NCBI RefSeq assembly: GCF_017052585.1
Contig: NZ_JAFFHZ010000001.1
Location: 3,018,501 to 3,082,500 of the forward strand
From: Paenibacillus apiarius
GTDB lineage: Bacteria; Bacillota; Bacilli; Paenibacillales; Paenibacillaceae
DNA length: 64,000 nt
Direction of reading: 5' to 3'
The notes below the pieces were generated by a model. It was not told the DNA's origin, did no database searches, and saw only the letters and a program-made list of their open reading frames with translations. Positions 54,748-63,197 of this stretch are shown one piece after another. The translations under genes were made by a program, and so were the position numbers. Within the stretch, counting starts at the first letter, position 1. Each line of letters opens with the position of its first letter.

Positions 54748-55732
54748 ATCGCTCGTGCAGCGCCGGTTCGACAAGCATGCGCACGAGTATGACAGCTATG
54801 CCGAAGTGCAGCGCGTCATGGCTTGCGAGCTGGCCGCGCGCATAGCGAAGAGCCATTCCGGAACAGTATCCCGGATTGCGGATATCGGCTGCGGAACAGG
54901 TCTGCTGACGCTTGAGCTGCTGCGGCTGTTTCCAGAGGCATCCGCCGCCCTCGTTGATCTGTCGCCGCAAATGATAAAGGCGGCTAGCGCAAAGCTGGAG
55001 CAGACCGGTGCGGCTGCACGGCGCTTGGAGCCAGTCGTCGCCGATGCGGAGGCGTGGGTGCAAGAGGAGGATGATCAGAGAGGAAGACGCAGTTGGAACC
55101 AAGCTTACGACATGATCGTTTCCAGCGCCGCCTTTCAATGGTTTAACCGTCCGGCGGAGACGGCAGGCGGGCTGCTGCGCCTCCTCGCTCCGGGCGGAGC
55201 GCTGGCCTTTGCTACCTTTTTGCCGGGGACGCTGCAGGAGCTGCACCGGTCCTTCGGCGAAGCGGAGTCGGCGCTCGGCTTGGAGCCGGTTGCCCGCGGG
55301 CTGGCCTATCCGGCAAAGGAAGATTGGCTTAGGTGGCTGACGGCGCCTGTACGGGATTCCGCATCTGCGTCCGACGATCAGGCTGCGCATACGGCTGCTC
55401 CTGCAGATGAGCTATCATGCATAACTGCGCGGCACGCGGCTCGGACGGCGATATCTCAAGAGGCAACCGATAATAGCAAGACATTGCCGCCATCTATAAT
55501 ATGGGAAGAGGCAACCTACCGCTATGCCTTCCCGGATGTTCCTGCGATGCTGCAGCAGGTCCGCCGGGTCGGAGCCGGCAATGCCGCCGCGAGCAATGCC
55601 ACCGCCGGCCCGTTGAAACGTGCGCTCTATCGGGACATGATAAAGTGCTACTATGACCGTTACCGGCTTCCCGGCGGGCGGATTCCGCTTACCTACAAGG
55701 TTGCATACGTCATCGTGAAGCTGCGGCAATAA
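54695..55732 (+). CDS. bioC: malonyl-ACP O-methyltransferase BioC
   Basis: 345 residues, SAM-dependent methyltransferase that disguises malonyl-ACP for pimelate synthesis. RRFDKHAHEYDSYAEVQ and the SAM loop IADIGCGTGLLTLELL match BioC, as do SSAAFQWFN and LAFATFLPGTLQELH. It is longer than usual (about 260) because of a low-complexity insert around 225-265. It overlaps the bioH-like gene and ends at a strong hairpin. Confidence 0.9.
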   Translation: MTTTSETPRPFPGANVNKSLVQRRFDKHAHEYDSYAEVQRVMACELAARIAKSHSGTVSRIADIGCGTGLLTLELLRLFPEASAALVDLSPQMIKAASAKLEQTGAAARRLEPVVADAEAWVQEEDDQRGRRSWNQAYDMIVSSAAFQWFNRPAETAGGLLRLLAPGGALAFATFLPGTLQELHRSFGEAESALGLEPVARGLAYPAKEDWLRWLTAPVRDSASASDDQAAHTAAPADELSCITARHAARTAISQEATDNSKTLPPSIIWEEATYRYAFPDVPAMLQQVRRVGAGNAAASNATAGPLKRALYRDMIKCYYDRYRLPGGRIPLTYKVAYVIVKLRQ

Positions 55733-55741
55733 CGAAAGCAA

Positions 55742-55786
55742 ACGGCCGCCCGCACCTGTCAGGGCAGACAGAGTGCGGGCGGCCGT
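55742..55786. terminator. bidirectional terminator between bioC and the kinase gene
   Basis: Perfect 14-base stem ACGGCCGCCCGCAC / GTGCGGGCGGCCGT between converging genes. No long T run on either strand, so its strength is uncertain. Confidence 0.65.
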
Positions 55787-55807
55787 ATATATACGGCAGG
55801 GCTGCGG

Positions 55808-56740
55808 TTACAGAAGCGCTTCCACTTGGATTTGCCGCTTCAGCGTCTCGACATCCTCCAGGCGGACCATACCGGCAGATGGCATGAGCGCATTGGCAGA
55901 TCCGCAGGCGGCGCCCAGCTTCAACCGCTCTTCCGCCGGCAAGCCGCGCTTGTCAGCGACAATCAGACCGGCGACCATGGAATCTCCGCTGCCGACGGCG
56001 TTCAAGGCGTCGATGCGCGGGATGCGGACGCGGTATATCCGCTTATCCATGGCCGACAGCGCTCCGCGCTCGCCGAGCGACACGACGATGTTCGGGATGC
56101 CCCGCTCCGTCAGCCGGAACAGAGCGGCCTTGATGGCATCCTCCTCTTCCGCGCTGCCGTCCGTAAGCTTCACGACTTCATGCTCGTTAGGCTTGATAAG
56201 ATAGGGACGTGATGCGATGCCTGCTACCAATGCATCTCCGCTCGTATCGAGCACCGGGATGGCCCCGGCCTCGCGGGCGATGCCGATAAGCTCGGCATAG
56301 AGTCCGGGCAGGCATCCTTGCGGCAGACTGCCGGAGAAGACGACATGAGAGGATTGAGAAGCGAGCGTCGCTATTTTCCCCTTCATTTCCCCGATCGCTT
56401 CCGCCGGAATGGCAGGCCCGGATTCCAACAGCTCCGTCTGGGTGCCGTGTTCCGGGTCGATCATATTCAAGCAGAGTCTTGATTCGCCCTGCACCGTGAC
56501 GAAATCGGACGGAATGCCTTCTTGACGCAGCATCTCCGAGATCGCCATTCCATTATAGCCAGCGACGAACCCCGTCGCGATTACGTCTTCACCAAGCGTG
56601 CGGATGACGCGAGCCACATTGATGCCTTTGCCCCCGGCAGTCGTATTCATCTGCTCCGCGCGGTACAAGGAATTCAGTTTGAATCCGGGGATGATGTACG
56701 TCTTATCAATCGCCGCATTCAAAGTAACGGTTGTAATCAT
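55808..56740 (-). CDS. PfkB-type hexose-phosphate kinase (LacC/FruK-like)
   Basis: 310 residues of the PfkB family. VTLNAAIDKTY opens the protein; AGGKGINVARV and the ATP/anion-hole motif NAVGSGDSMVAG are diagnostic. Candidates are tagatose-6-phosphate kinase (LacC) and 1-phosphofructokinase (FruK). The aldolase just upstream and the divergent AgaS gene favour tagatose-6-phosphate. It is co-transcribed with the aldolase, which lies 37 bases upstream on the same strand. Confidence 0.82.
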   Translation of the reverse strand: MITTVTLNAAIDKTYIIPGFKLNSLYRAEQMNTTAGGKGINVARVIRTLGEDVIATGFVAGYNGMAISEMLRQEGIPSDFVTVQGESRLCLNMIDPEHGTQTELLESGPAIPAEAIGEMKGKIATLASQSSHVVFSGSLPQGCLPGLYAELIGIAREAGAIPVLDTSGDALVAGIASRPYLIKPNEHEVVKLTDGSAEEEDAIKAALFRLTERGIPNIVVSLGERGALSAMDKRIYRVRIPRIDALNAVGSGDSMVAGLIVADKRGLPAEERLKLGAACGSANALMPSAGMVRLEDVETLKRQIQVEALL

Positions 56741-56777
56741 ATCGATTCCTCCAACATGAAGCGGGCTGTCGCAGCGG

Positions 56778-57647
56778 TTAACGAACCGCGTTCGCTTTGC
56801 CGATACAGCCGGCCATTTCCATCTTGCTCATCGCCAGCGCTTTCACTGCCTCTTTCGCAGGCACCATATATTTGCGCGGATCGTTTTCGTCGGGATTTGC
56901 TGCAAATACGGCTTTAATCGCATCGGAGAATGCAATGCGCAGCTCTGTGGCAACATTCATCTTCGCCATGCCATACTTGACGCAGCGCTTCACTTGTTCT
57001 TCCGGAATGCCGGAGCCGCCATGCAGCACGAGCGGAACGCTCACGCCGGAATAAATTCGTTCCAAACGCTCAAACGCAATTTTCGGTTCACCTTTATAAA
57101 TACCGTGCGCGGTGCCGATAGCCGGAGCTAGCGTAGGAACGCCGGTCGCTTCGACGAATGCAGCGCATTCCTCAGGAACGGCAAGACGCGCATCTTCTTC
57201 TTCGACGACGATATCGTCTTCCACGCCGCCGACTTTGCCAAGCTCGGCTTCGATGTTGACGCCTGCGGCGGCAGCCACTTTGACAACTTCCTTCGTGCGG
57301 CTAATATTTTCTTCATATGGATGCATGGATGCATCGATCATGACGGATGTATAACCGGCGCGGATACATTTTACAATGAGATCATAATCCGTGCAATGGT
57401 CTAGATGAAGCGCGATCGGAATGGAAGAAAGCTTGGCTGCGGTCTGGGCGGCAGATACGATGTATTCCGGTCCCAAGTGCTTTACCGTACCGACCGTCGT
57501 TTGCAGAATGAGGGGAGTGTGAGTTTCTTCTGCGGCTTCCACGACCGCCTGCAGCATTTCCAAGGTGTGGACGTTGAAAGCGGTGATGCCAAAGCCTTGG
57601 TCGCGAGCCGCTTGCAGCATCGATGTAGAGCTGATGAGATGTCCCAT
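56778..57647 (-). CDS. class II (GatY/KbaY-type) ketose-bisphosphate aldolase
   Basis: 289 residues. Zinc ligands and active-site motifs: LHLDHCTD, VMIDASMHPYEENI, EAELGKVGG, GTAHGIYKG and LHGGSGI. It cleaves tagatose- or fructose-1,6-bisphosphate to triose phosphates. Context with AgaS favours tagatose-1,6-bisphosphate. ATG 57647 has GGAGG upstream; the longer frame to 57743 crosses the shared promoter region. It diverges from agaS over 89 bases. Confidence 0.85.
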   Translation of the reverse strand: MGHLISSTSMLQAARDQGFGITAFNVHTLEMLQAVVEAAEETHTPLILQTTVGTVKHLGPEYIVSAAQTAAKLSSIPIALHLDHCTDYDLIVKCIRAGYTSVMIDASMHPYEENISRTKEVVKVAAAAGVNIEAELGKVGGVEDDIVVEEEDARLAVPEECAAFVEATGVPTLAPAIGTAHGIYKGEPKIAFERLERIYSGVSVPLVLHGGSGIPEEQVKRCVKYGMAKMNVATELRIAFSDAIKAVFAANPDENDPRKYMVPAKEAVKALAMSKMEMAGCIGKANAVR

Positions 57648-57672
57648 TTGCGTAACCTCCTGCATATTATGA

Positions 57673-57701
57673 TTGAAACAATCAAAATAATGATTTATAA
57701 T
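57673..57701 (+). promoter_or_regulatory. promoter of the agaS unit with an overlapping dyad
   Basis: TTGAAA, 17-base spacer, TATAAT. The -35 is inside the inverted repeat GATTGAAACAATC (57671-57683), and ATGATT words recur at 57669, 57690 and 57711. This is a plausible site for the DeoR regulator and would also reach the divergent aldolase promoter. Confidence 0.65.
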
Positions 57702-57736
57702 TTCATTAAGATGATTATAAAGGAGGATTTTGCGGA

Positions 57737-58792
57737 ATGTCAAACCAGAATACGCATACGTATCGTGAAATTAGCGATCAGGCTGCAGCTCTGCAGGAAG
57801 CATGGATTCAATTGCGGCAACAGCAGGATTGGATTACGAAATATATAGGAAGCGATAAGTATGAGGAGGTTGTCTTTGTCGGCTCCGGTTCTTCGTGGTA
57901 TCAAGCGATGACGATGGCGGCAACGTACCGGACATGGACGGGACGAAGCGCGGTGGCGCATCCTTCCTCCGAGCTGTTCTTGTTCCGGGAACAGACGGTT
58001 GCGCCTTCGAAGAAGACGCTCTTGGTCGGGGTATCGCGTTCAGGTGAATCTCACGAAGTCATCCTCGCGTTGGAGTCGGTCAAGGATCTGCCGCATTGGA
58101 CCACTTGCGGAATCACGTGCCATCCTGCAAGCAAGATGGCAGCCATGACGGAGTGCCTCGTGTCGCCGCGCGGCGCGGAGAAGAGCACGGTGATGACGAA
58201 GTCGCTCAGCAGCATGACCTTCATGATGCAGGCGGCGATTGCTCTTGGCGCAGGACAGGAGACAGCATACAAGGAACTGGAAGCTGTATTGCAATCACAT
58301 GCCGCGTCCGTTACAATGTCGGATGAAACGGCAAAAGCATGGGTGAACGGAAATTCATTTAATAAAACGATTTATTTGGGAATGGGGGCGCTGTACGGTT
58401 TTGCGCTGGAAGCGTGCTTGAAGTTGAAGGAAATGACTTATACGTGGACGGAAGCATACGGTACGCTGGAATTCCGCCACGGTCCGAAGTCAATTGTCGA
58501 TCCGGACACGCAAATCGTGCTGTTGCTGTCCGAGCAAGCTCGTTCCTATGAGTTGAAGGTTGCTCAAGAAATGAAGCAATATGGCGCCACGGTCGTCATT
58601 TTGACCGCACAAGCCGGTGAAGATACGCAATTTGCTGACAAGGTGATTGAGCTTGGTGCCGCACATATAAGCGATGAAGCGCGCGCTGTTTTGTACTTGC
58701 CGTTTATTCAATACAACGGTTACTATACGGCGGTGAAACGGGGGCTTAACCCGGACGATCCGCGCAACTTGACCCAATTTGTGTCTATATAA
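57737..58792 (+). CDS. agaS: SIS-domain sugar isomerase AgaS
   Basis: 351 residues with two SIS domains (VVFVGSGSSWYQAM, LVGVSRSGESHEV; then TIYLGMGALYGFALEACLKLKEMTY and FRHGPKSIVD). AgaS-type proteins deaminate and isomerise galactosamine-6-phosphate to tagatose-6-phosphate. The divergent kinase and aldolase would carry the product to triose phosphates. SD AAGGAGG. No deacetylase or dedicated PTS for N-acetylgalactosamine is visible in the window. Confidence 0.85.
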   Translation: MSNQNTHTYREISDQAAALQEAWIQLRQQQDWITKYIGSDKYEEVVFVGSGSSWYQAMTMAATYRTWTGRSAVAHPSSELFLFREQTVAPSKKTLLVGVSRSGESHEVILALESVKDLPHWTTCGITCHPASKMAAMTECLVSPRGAEKSTVMTKSLSSMTFMMQAAIALGAGQETAYKELEAVLQSHAASVTMSDETAKAWVNGNSFNKTIYLGMGALYGFALEACLKLKEMTYTWTEAYGTLEFRHGPKSIVDPDTQIVLLLSEQARSYELKVAQEMKQYGATVVILTAQAGEDTQFADKVIELGAAHISDEARAVLYLPFIQYNGYYTAVKRGLNPDDPRNLTQFVSI

Positions 58793-58994
58793 CAAGCGTG
58801 AAGCGTGGCAAAAAGTGTCTCTATTTGCGTGAATCACATTCAGGATGTTCGTAACTGGCGCTGCTAACGGGGGTTCGTCCCTGCTAGCAGCTCTTGCTTT
58901 GCCGGCACGCCGCTTTTGGACCGCGTTCATCATGGGTTCAAGCCTTTTTTGCCTAGCAACAACACAAACGCATCAACCAGCAAGGAGTGATCGA

Positions 58995-59780
58995 ATGAGT
59001 GAATCGTTATCCAAAGGCGAGCTGCGCCGACAGCAAATTTTACAGGTGTTAAAACAGAATGGACGCATTACGATCGCGGAGATGATCGACCGTTTTGAAT
59101 GCTCGGAAGCGACCGCGCGCCGGGATTTGGATTTGTTGGAGCGGAAAGGCGAGCTGATTCGCACGATCGGGGGAGCGATTTTTGAAGGCGCTGGCACGGT
59201 GCGCGAAGTTCCGTTCGCAGAGAAGCGCCAACTGCTATGGTTGGAGAAAGAAGCGATTGCGAAGCGCGCTTTGGATTTCATCGAAGAGGGCGACAGCATC
59301 TGCCTGACTGGCGGAACGACGACGTTCCTTATCGCGAAGCTGCTGAAGCAGCGCCAAGGGATTACCGTTGTGACCAATGCGGTGAACATCGCGATGGAGC
59401 TGTCTGATTGCGAAGGCATCCAGGTTGTCGTCATTGGCGGCGTGATGCGGAGCAACAGCTTTGAACTGTGCGGGCCGCTCGCGGAGCGCACGATCGAGCA
59501 TCTGAATATCGAGAAGCTGTTCATGGGCATCGACGGCTTCTCCACCGCCAAAGGGATTACGACGTATTCGGAACTGGAAGCGCAGACCGCCCGCATGCTG
59601 ATGCGTCAAGCGCAGCAGACATTCGCAGTATTCGATTACACCAAGGTCGGCAAAGCTTCCTTGTTCTCCGTAGCTCCCGTCAATGAGCTGACGGCATGCA
59701 TTACGGACCGGCTGTTGCCTGGGGATATGGCGAAGGAACTGGAACGTGCGGGAGTATCGTGCTATTATGCCAACCTGTAG
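58995..59780 (+). CDS. DeoR family transcriptional regulator
   Basis: 261 residues. N-terminal winged helix (RRQQILQVLKQNGRITIAEMIDRFECSEATARRDLDLLERKGELIRTIGGA) and C-terminal sugar-phosphate sensor (SICLTGGTTTFLIA, TVVTNAVNIAMEL, KLFMGIDGFS). It is 202 bases after agaS, presumably the local repressor of the agaS and aldolase/kinase units, with a phosphorylated sugar as inducer. ATG 58995 has AAGGAG upstream; the longer frame to 58845 is rejected. Confidence 0.88.
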   Translation: MSESLSKGELRRQQILQVLKQNGRITIAEMIDRFECSEATARRDLDLLERKGELIRTIGGAIFEGAGTVREVPFAEKRQLLWLEKEAIAKRALDFIEEGDSICLTGGTTTFLIAKLLKQRQGITVVTNAVNIAMELSDCEGIQVVVIGGVMRSNSFELCGPLAERTIEHLNIEKLFMGIDGFSTAKGITTYSELEAQTARMLMRQAQQTFAVFDYTKVGKASLFSVAPVNELTACITDRLLPGDMAKELERAGVSCYYANL

Positions 59781-60036
59781 AACAACGATAACTCATTAAG
59801 ATTAACGTCATTTGAAACGCCCTTCCGCTTGTCGCGTATGAAGGGTTATACAAAGACTTATCCGGGTATTTGTGTTGCAGTCAGGAACGAATCGGGTATA
59901 GAAGGAATAAGACGGAATAAGTGCGATAGGGCGGTATGAATTATAGCCAGAACGCGCATCTTATGGATACCGCATAACTCATTTGCCAATGCACAGATGG
60001 CGAGTATATCTAATTTTACCCAGTCGACCGGCTTGC
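59781..60036. other. non-coding region before the PTS promoter
   Basis: About 255 bases with no credible frame. A weak CCCTTC/GAAGGG hairpin lies at about 59820-59846; otherwise I see nothing. Confidence 0.35.
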
Positions 60037-60066
60037 TTGCACATACAATATCCATCATGTTACAAT
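60037..60066 (+). promoter_or_regulatory. promoter of the PTS operon
   Basis: TTGCAC, 18-base spacer, TACAAT, about 27 bases upstream of the RNA antiterminator at 60093. Confidence 0.6.
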
Positions 60067-60092
60067 GAGTGGTGAATTTACACTGCAAGTCA

Positions 60093-60121
60093 GCGTGTTA
60101 CTAGTACGACTAGGCATGAGC
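60093..60121 (+). promoter_or_regulatory. ribonucleic antiterminator (RAT) for a GlcT-type regulator
   Basis: The 29 bases begin GCGTGTTACT and end ACTAGGCATGAGC. This matches the RAT in the leader of Bacillus subtilis ptsG in the conserved CGTGTTACT and AGGCATGAG parts, with CTAG/CTAG-type pairing inside. Its 3' side forms the 5' strand of the terminator below, so only one of the two structures can exist at a time. Confidence 0.85.
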
Positions 60122-60171
60122 TAAGGCGGCTGTTCACTGGGTGAACTGCATGCTTCAGCTCATGCTTTTTT
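60114..60171 (+). terminator. conditional leader terminator of the PTS operon
   Basis: GCATGAGCT / AGCTCATGC stem with an inner GTTCAC/GTGAAC hairpin, followed by six T residues. It overlaps the RAT by 8 bases. Binding of the GlcT-type protein to the RAT would prevent this terminator and let transcription reach the EIIA gene. Confidence 0.85.
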
Positions 60172-60305
60172 GCTTTTCCAAAGTTTGGCACGTCTTGGCT
60201 GCCTATGATGTCGGCTGATTTATCCCGCTGGAAGTATACAATAACAGAACACTGACAGTAACGGATTATCCATAGGATAACGGTTCATACAAGGAGGAAA
60301 TTTTG

Positions 60306-60788
60306 ATGTTTGGATTTGGCAAGAAAAAGAAAACGATCTCCATTACAGCGCCCATTACAGGTAAAGCGGTAGCATTGGAGCAAGTTCCCGATCCGGCTTT
60401 CGCACAAAAAATTATCGGTGACGGGATCGCTATCGAGCCTGAACAGGGCGTGCTTGTCGCTCCATTTGACGGCCATGTCGTACATTTGATCGATTCGTAT
60501 CATTCCTTGGTGCTGGCTCATGATTCCGGGCTTGAATTGCTCGTTCATATCGGCGTGAATACGGTCTCGCTGCAAGGCAAACCGTTCAAGCCTCACGTTA
60601 AAACCGGCGATAAAGTGAAAAAAGGCCAAACGCTGATCGAGTTTGATATCGCACAAATTAAAGAGGCGGGTCTGCCGGTCATCACTCCTGTTATTGTGGC
60701 TAACGGCGATGTCGTCGCTGAACTCAAAGCGAACACAGGCAGCGTAACAGCAAATTCGAATGAACTGATGGAAATTGTTCTGAAATAA
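60306..60788 (+). CDS. PTS EIIA, glucose type (Crr-like), free-standing
   Basis: 160 residues. The phospho-accepting His is in LELLVHIGVNTV, with the second active-site His in GHVVHLIDSYH. It takes phosphate from HPr and passes it to EIIB domains such as that of the EIICB at 44567. In B. subtilis the EIIA is fused to PtsG; here it is free and heads the operon right after the RAT/terminator. ATG 60306 has AAGGAGG upstream; TTG 60303 is less likely. Confidence 0.9.
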   Translation: MFGFGKKKKTISITAPITGKAVALEQVPDPAFAQKIIGDGIAIEPEQGVLVAPFDGHVVHLIDSYHSLVLAHDSGLELLVHIGVNTVSLQGKPFKPHVKTGDKVKKGQTLIEFDIAQIKEAGLPVITPVIVANGDVVAELKANTGSVTANSNELMEIVLK

Positions 60789-60853
60789 CGGAAACGTGGG
60801 CGCATCGCGCAAGTAAAAATAACAGTAACTTTTATGGAAAGAGGTCATGAACC

Positions 60854-61114
60854 ATGGAAAAGCAATTTACGATTAAAAATCCGCAAGGGATTCACGCTCG
60901 TCCGGCGGGCGCGATTATGAAAAAAGCGACAGAATATGCAAATGCCCAAATTATGCTGGAGTTCAACGGCCGCAAAGTTAGCGCGAAAAGCATCACAGGC
61001 GTATTGACGCTCGGCATGAAAGCCGGGGACATCATTACCGTATCTGCGGAAGGCGATCAAGCTGCGGAAGCGATCGATGCGGTAGGCGCAGTTCTGGAAA
61101 CGGTTCTTGACTAA
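60854..61114 (+). CDS. ptsH: phosphocarrier protein HPr
   Basis: 86 residues, normal length. His15 is in NPQGIHARPAG and the regulatory Ser46 in SAKSITGVLTLG, so HPr kinase and CcpA-linked catabolite repression should work here. It lies between EIIA and EI in one operon. Confidence 0.95.
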   Translation: MEKQFTIKNPQGIHARPAGAIMKKATEYANAQIMLEFNGRKVSAKSITGVLTLGMKAGDIITVSAEGDQAAEAIDAVGAVLETVLD

Positions 61115-61208
61115 TTCATTTTACGGATACATCAGCTCATCGCAAGAAGGATAGAAGGCAGACTGTGCATTTGAAATAAGCATCAACAAAAGGAGTGGAG
61201 AAACCGTC

Positions 61209-62948
61209 ATGCTACTTCAAGGAATCGCAGCAGCATCCGGATATGCCATCGGAAAGGCATTCGTCATGCAGGAGCAAGTGACTGCGGTGGAGCGCAAGGA
61301 CATTGGAACGGACGCCATCGCAGCCGAGGTGGAGCGTCTGCAGAATGCTGTGCAGCAGGCGATGGACGAGCTGGAGCAGGTCAGAGTGAATACGGCAGCG
61401 AAGTTGGGTGAGCATCACGCGGAAATCTTCGCCACGCATATTCTTGTCTTGCAGGATGAAGAATTTATCGGTCAGGCGAAGGAAAAGGTACGCCAAGAAG
61501 CGGTGAATGCGGAATTCGCGCTTCAAGAAGTGACGCAGCAGCTTGTGGATATATTCACGAGCATGGATAGCGAATATATGCGTGAACGCGCGGCAGACTT
61601 CCGCGATGTTAGCCAGCGCGTGCTCGGCTTGCTGTCTGGCACACAGACGGCGAAGCTTAGTGACTTTGATGAGGCGGTGGTCTTGTTCGCCCATGACTTG
61701 ACCCCATCCGATACGGCGCAGCTGGATCGCGGCAAGGTGGCCGGATTCGCGACCAATATTGGCGGACGCACGTCGCATTCCGCTATTATGGCCCGCTCTA
61801 TGGAAATTCCGGCGGTCGTAGGCTTGCAGCAGGCGACGGAAAGCGTCAAAACCGGAGACATGATTATGCTGGATGGATCGAGCGGCATCATCTTGATCAA
61901 TCCAGACGAGGATACATTGAACCTATACCGCGAGAAAAAGCAGAAGTTCGAGAATCGCCGGGAAGAAATGAAGCGGTACAAAGATAAGCCTTCCGTCACC
62001 GCGGACGGTCATGAAGTCGAGCTTGTGGCGAATATCGGCAATCCGCAGGATGCGCTAGGCGCCCGCAACAACGGCGCGGAAGGCGTCGGCTTGTACCGTA
62101 CGGAATTTTTGTATATGGGCCGTGACAATTTTCCGTCGGAAGAAGAGCAATACCATTCTTATGTGACGGTATCCGAGACGCTCGGCTCCGACAAGCCCGT
62201 TGTCATCCGCACGCTCGATATCGGCGGCGATAAAGAGCTGCCTTACTTGGAGCTTCCGAAGGAATTGAACCCATTTCTCGGCTATCGCGCCATTCGGCTG
62301 TGCCTGGATCGCAAAGAGCTGTTCAAGACGCAGCTTCGCGCTATTTTGCGCGCCAGCGCGCACGGCAACATCAAATTGATGTATCCGATGATATCTGCGA
62401 TAACCGAGCTTCGCGAAGCGAACGCCATCTTGGCCGAAACGAAAGCGGAACTCGATGAGGAAGGCATTGCCTATAACAAGGAAATGGAAGTCGGCATGAT
62501 GATCGAGGTGCCTGCGGCTGCGATTATTGCGGATCAATTGGCCAAGGAAGTTGATTTCTTCTCGATTGGCACGAATGATCTCGTTCAATATACGATGGCA
62601 GCCGACCGCATGAACGAGCAGGTGTCCCACCTGACGCAGCCGTTCAATCCGGCGGTGCTGCGCTTAATCCGCATGGTTATCGATGCGGCGCACAAAGAAG
62701 GCAAGTGGGCCGGCATGTGCGGCGAAATGGCGGGCAATCTGAAGGCGGTGCCTATCCTGCTCGGACTTGGGCTCGACGAATTCAGCATGAGCGCAAGCTC
62801 CGTGCTTCCGGTTCGCGTGCTGCTTTCCCGTCTCAACCGGGATGAGATGAAGCAATTGGCCGAAGAAGCCCTCGCGCTGGAAACGGCTGAAGAGATTCAA
62901 TATCTTGTGGTGAAACGGGTAGCGGCTGTTCAAGAATTGTCTATCTAG
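61209..62948 (+). CDS. ptsI: PTS enzyme I
   Basis: 579 residues. The phosphorylated His is in GGRTSHSAIMAR; the PEP-binding barrel has LYRTEFLYMGRD, TLDIGGDKELPYL, GTNDLVQYTMAADR, and the active-site Cys in WAGMCGEMAGN. EI takes phosphate from PEP to HPr. ATG 61209 has AAAGGAG upstream. A G/C-rich hairpin (62972-63001, GCCGAGAAAGGGG / CCCCTTTTTCGGC) follows without a trailing T run; it may be a terminator or processing site before glcT. Confidence 0.95.
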   Translation: MLLQGIAAASGYAIGKAFVMQEQVTAVERKDIGTDAIAAEVERLQNAVQQAMDELEQVRVNTAAKLGEHHAEIFATHILVLQDEEFIGQAKEKVRQEAVNAEFALQEVTQQLVDIFTSMDSEYMRERAADFRDVSQRVLGLLSGTQTAKLSDFDEAVVLFAHDLTPSDTAQLDRGKVAGFATNIGGRTSHSAIMARSMEIPAVVGLQQATESVKTGDMIMLDGSSGIILINPDEDTLNLYREKKQKFENRREEMKRYKDKPSVTADGHEVELVANIGNPQDALGARNNGAEGVGLYRTEFLYMGRDNFPSEEEQYHSYVTVSETLGSDKPVVIRTLDIGGDKELPYLELPKELNPFLGYRAIRLCLDRKELFKTQLRAILRASAHGNIKLMYPMISAITELREANAILAETKAELDEEGIAYNKEMEVGMMIEVPAAAIIADQLAKEVDFFSIGTNDLVQYTMAADRMNEQVSHLTQPFNPAVLRLIRMVIDAAHKEGKWAGMCGEMAGNLKAVPILLGLGLDEFSMSASSVLPVRVLLSRLNRDEMKQLAEEALALETAEEIQYLVVKRVAAVQELSI

Positions 62949-62971
62949 CACGTTGCAAGTGAATAATGCAG

Positions 62972-63001
62972 GCCGAGAAAGGGGATCCCCCCTTTTTCGG
63001 C
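62972..63001 (+). terminator. hairpin after ptsI
   Basis: Long stem GCCGAGAAAGGGG / CCCCTTTTTCGGC. No T run follows, so termination here is uncertain. It separates ptsI from the glcT promoter. Confidence 0.45.
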
Positions 63002-63086
63002 GTTGCAGGCGATGTGTGATGGTTTGACACTAATTCGACAAAAAAGTTGATTATATTCTAAATTTAGACATAATTCTCTTTTTATG

Positions 63087-63115
63087 TTGACAATGAATGC
63101 GGTTCCAACTACAAT
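63087..63115 (+). promoter_or_regulatory. promoter of the glcT-like gene
   Basis: TTGACA, 17-base spacer, TACAAT, 82 bases before the start codon. It would let the antiterminator be made independently of the RAT-controlled operon. Confidence 0.7.
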
Positions 63116-63197
63116 GGTTCTACAGTTGAACGTGTTAATGCGAAAACGTTTCCATTCACGTTTTATCTTCGCAATTTCATGAGAAAGGAGCTTCACG

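Noticed and set aside
53911-54774. Arg-rich minus-strand frame of 287 codons
   Set aside because: Antisense of the GC-rich bioH/bioC genes; high-GC antisense frames stay open by chance.
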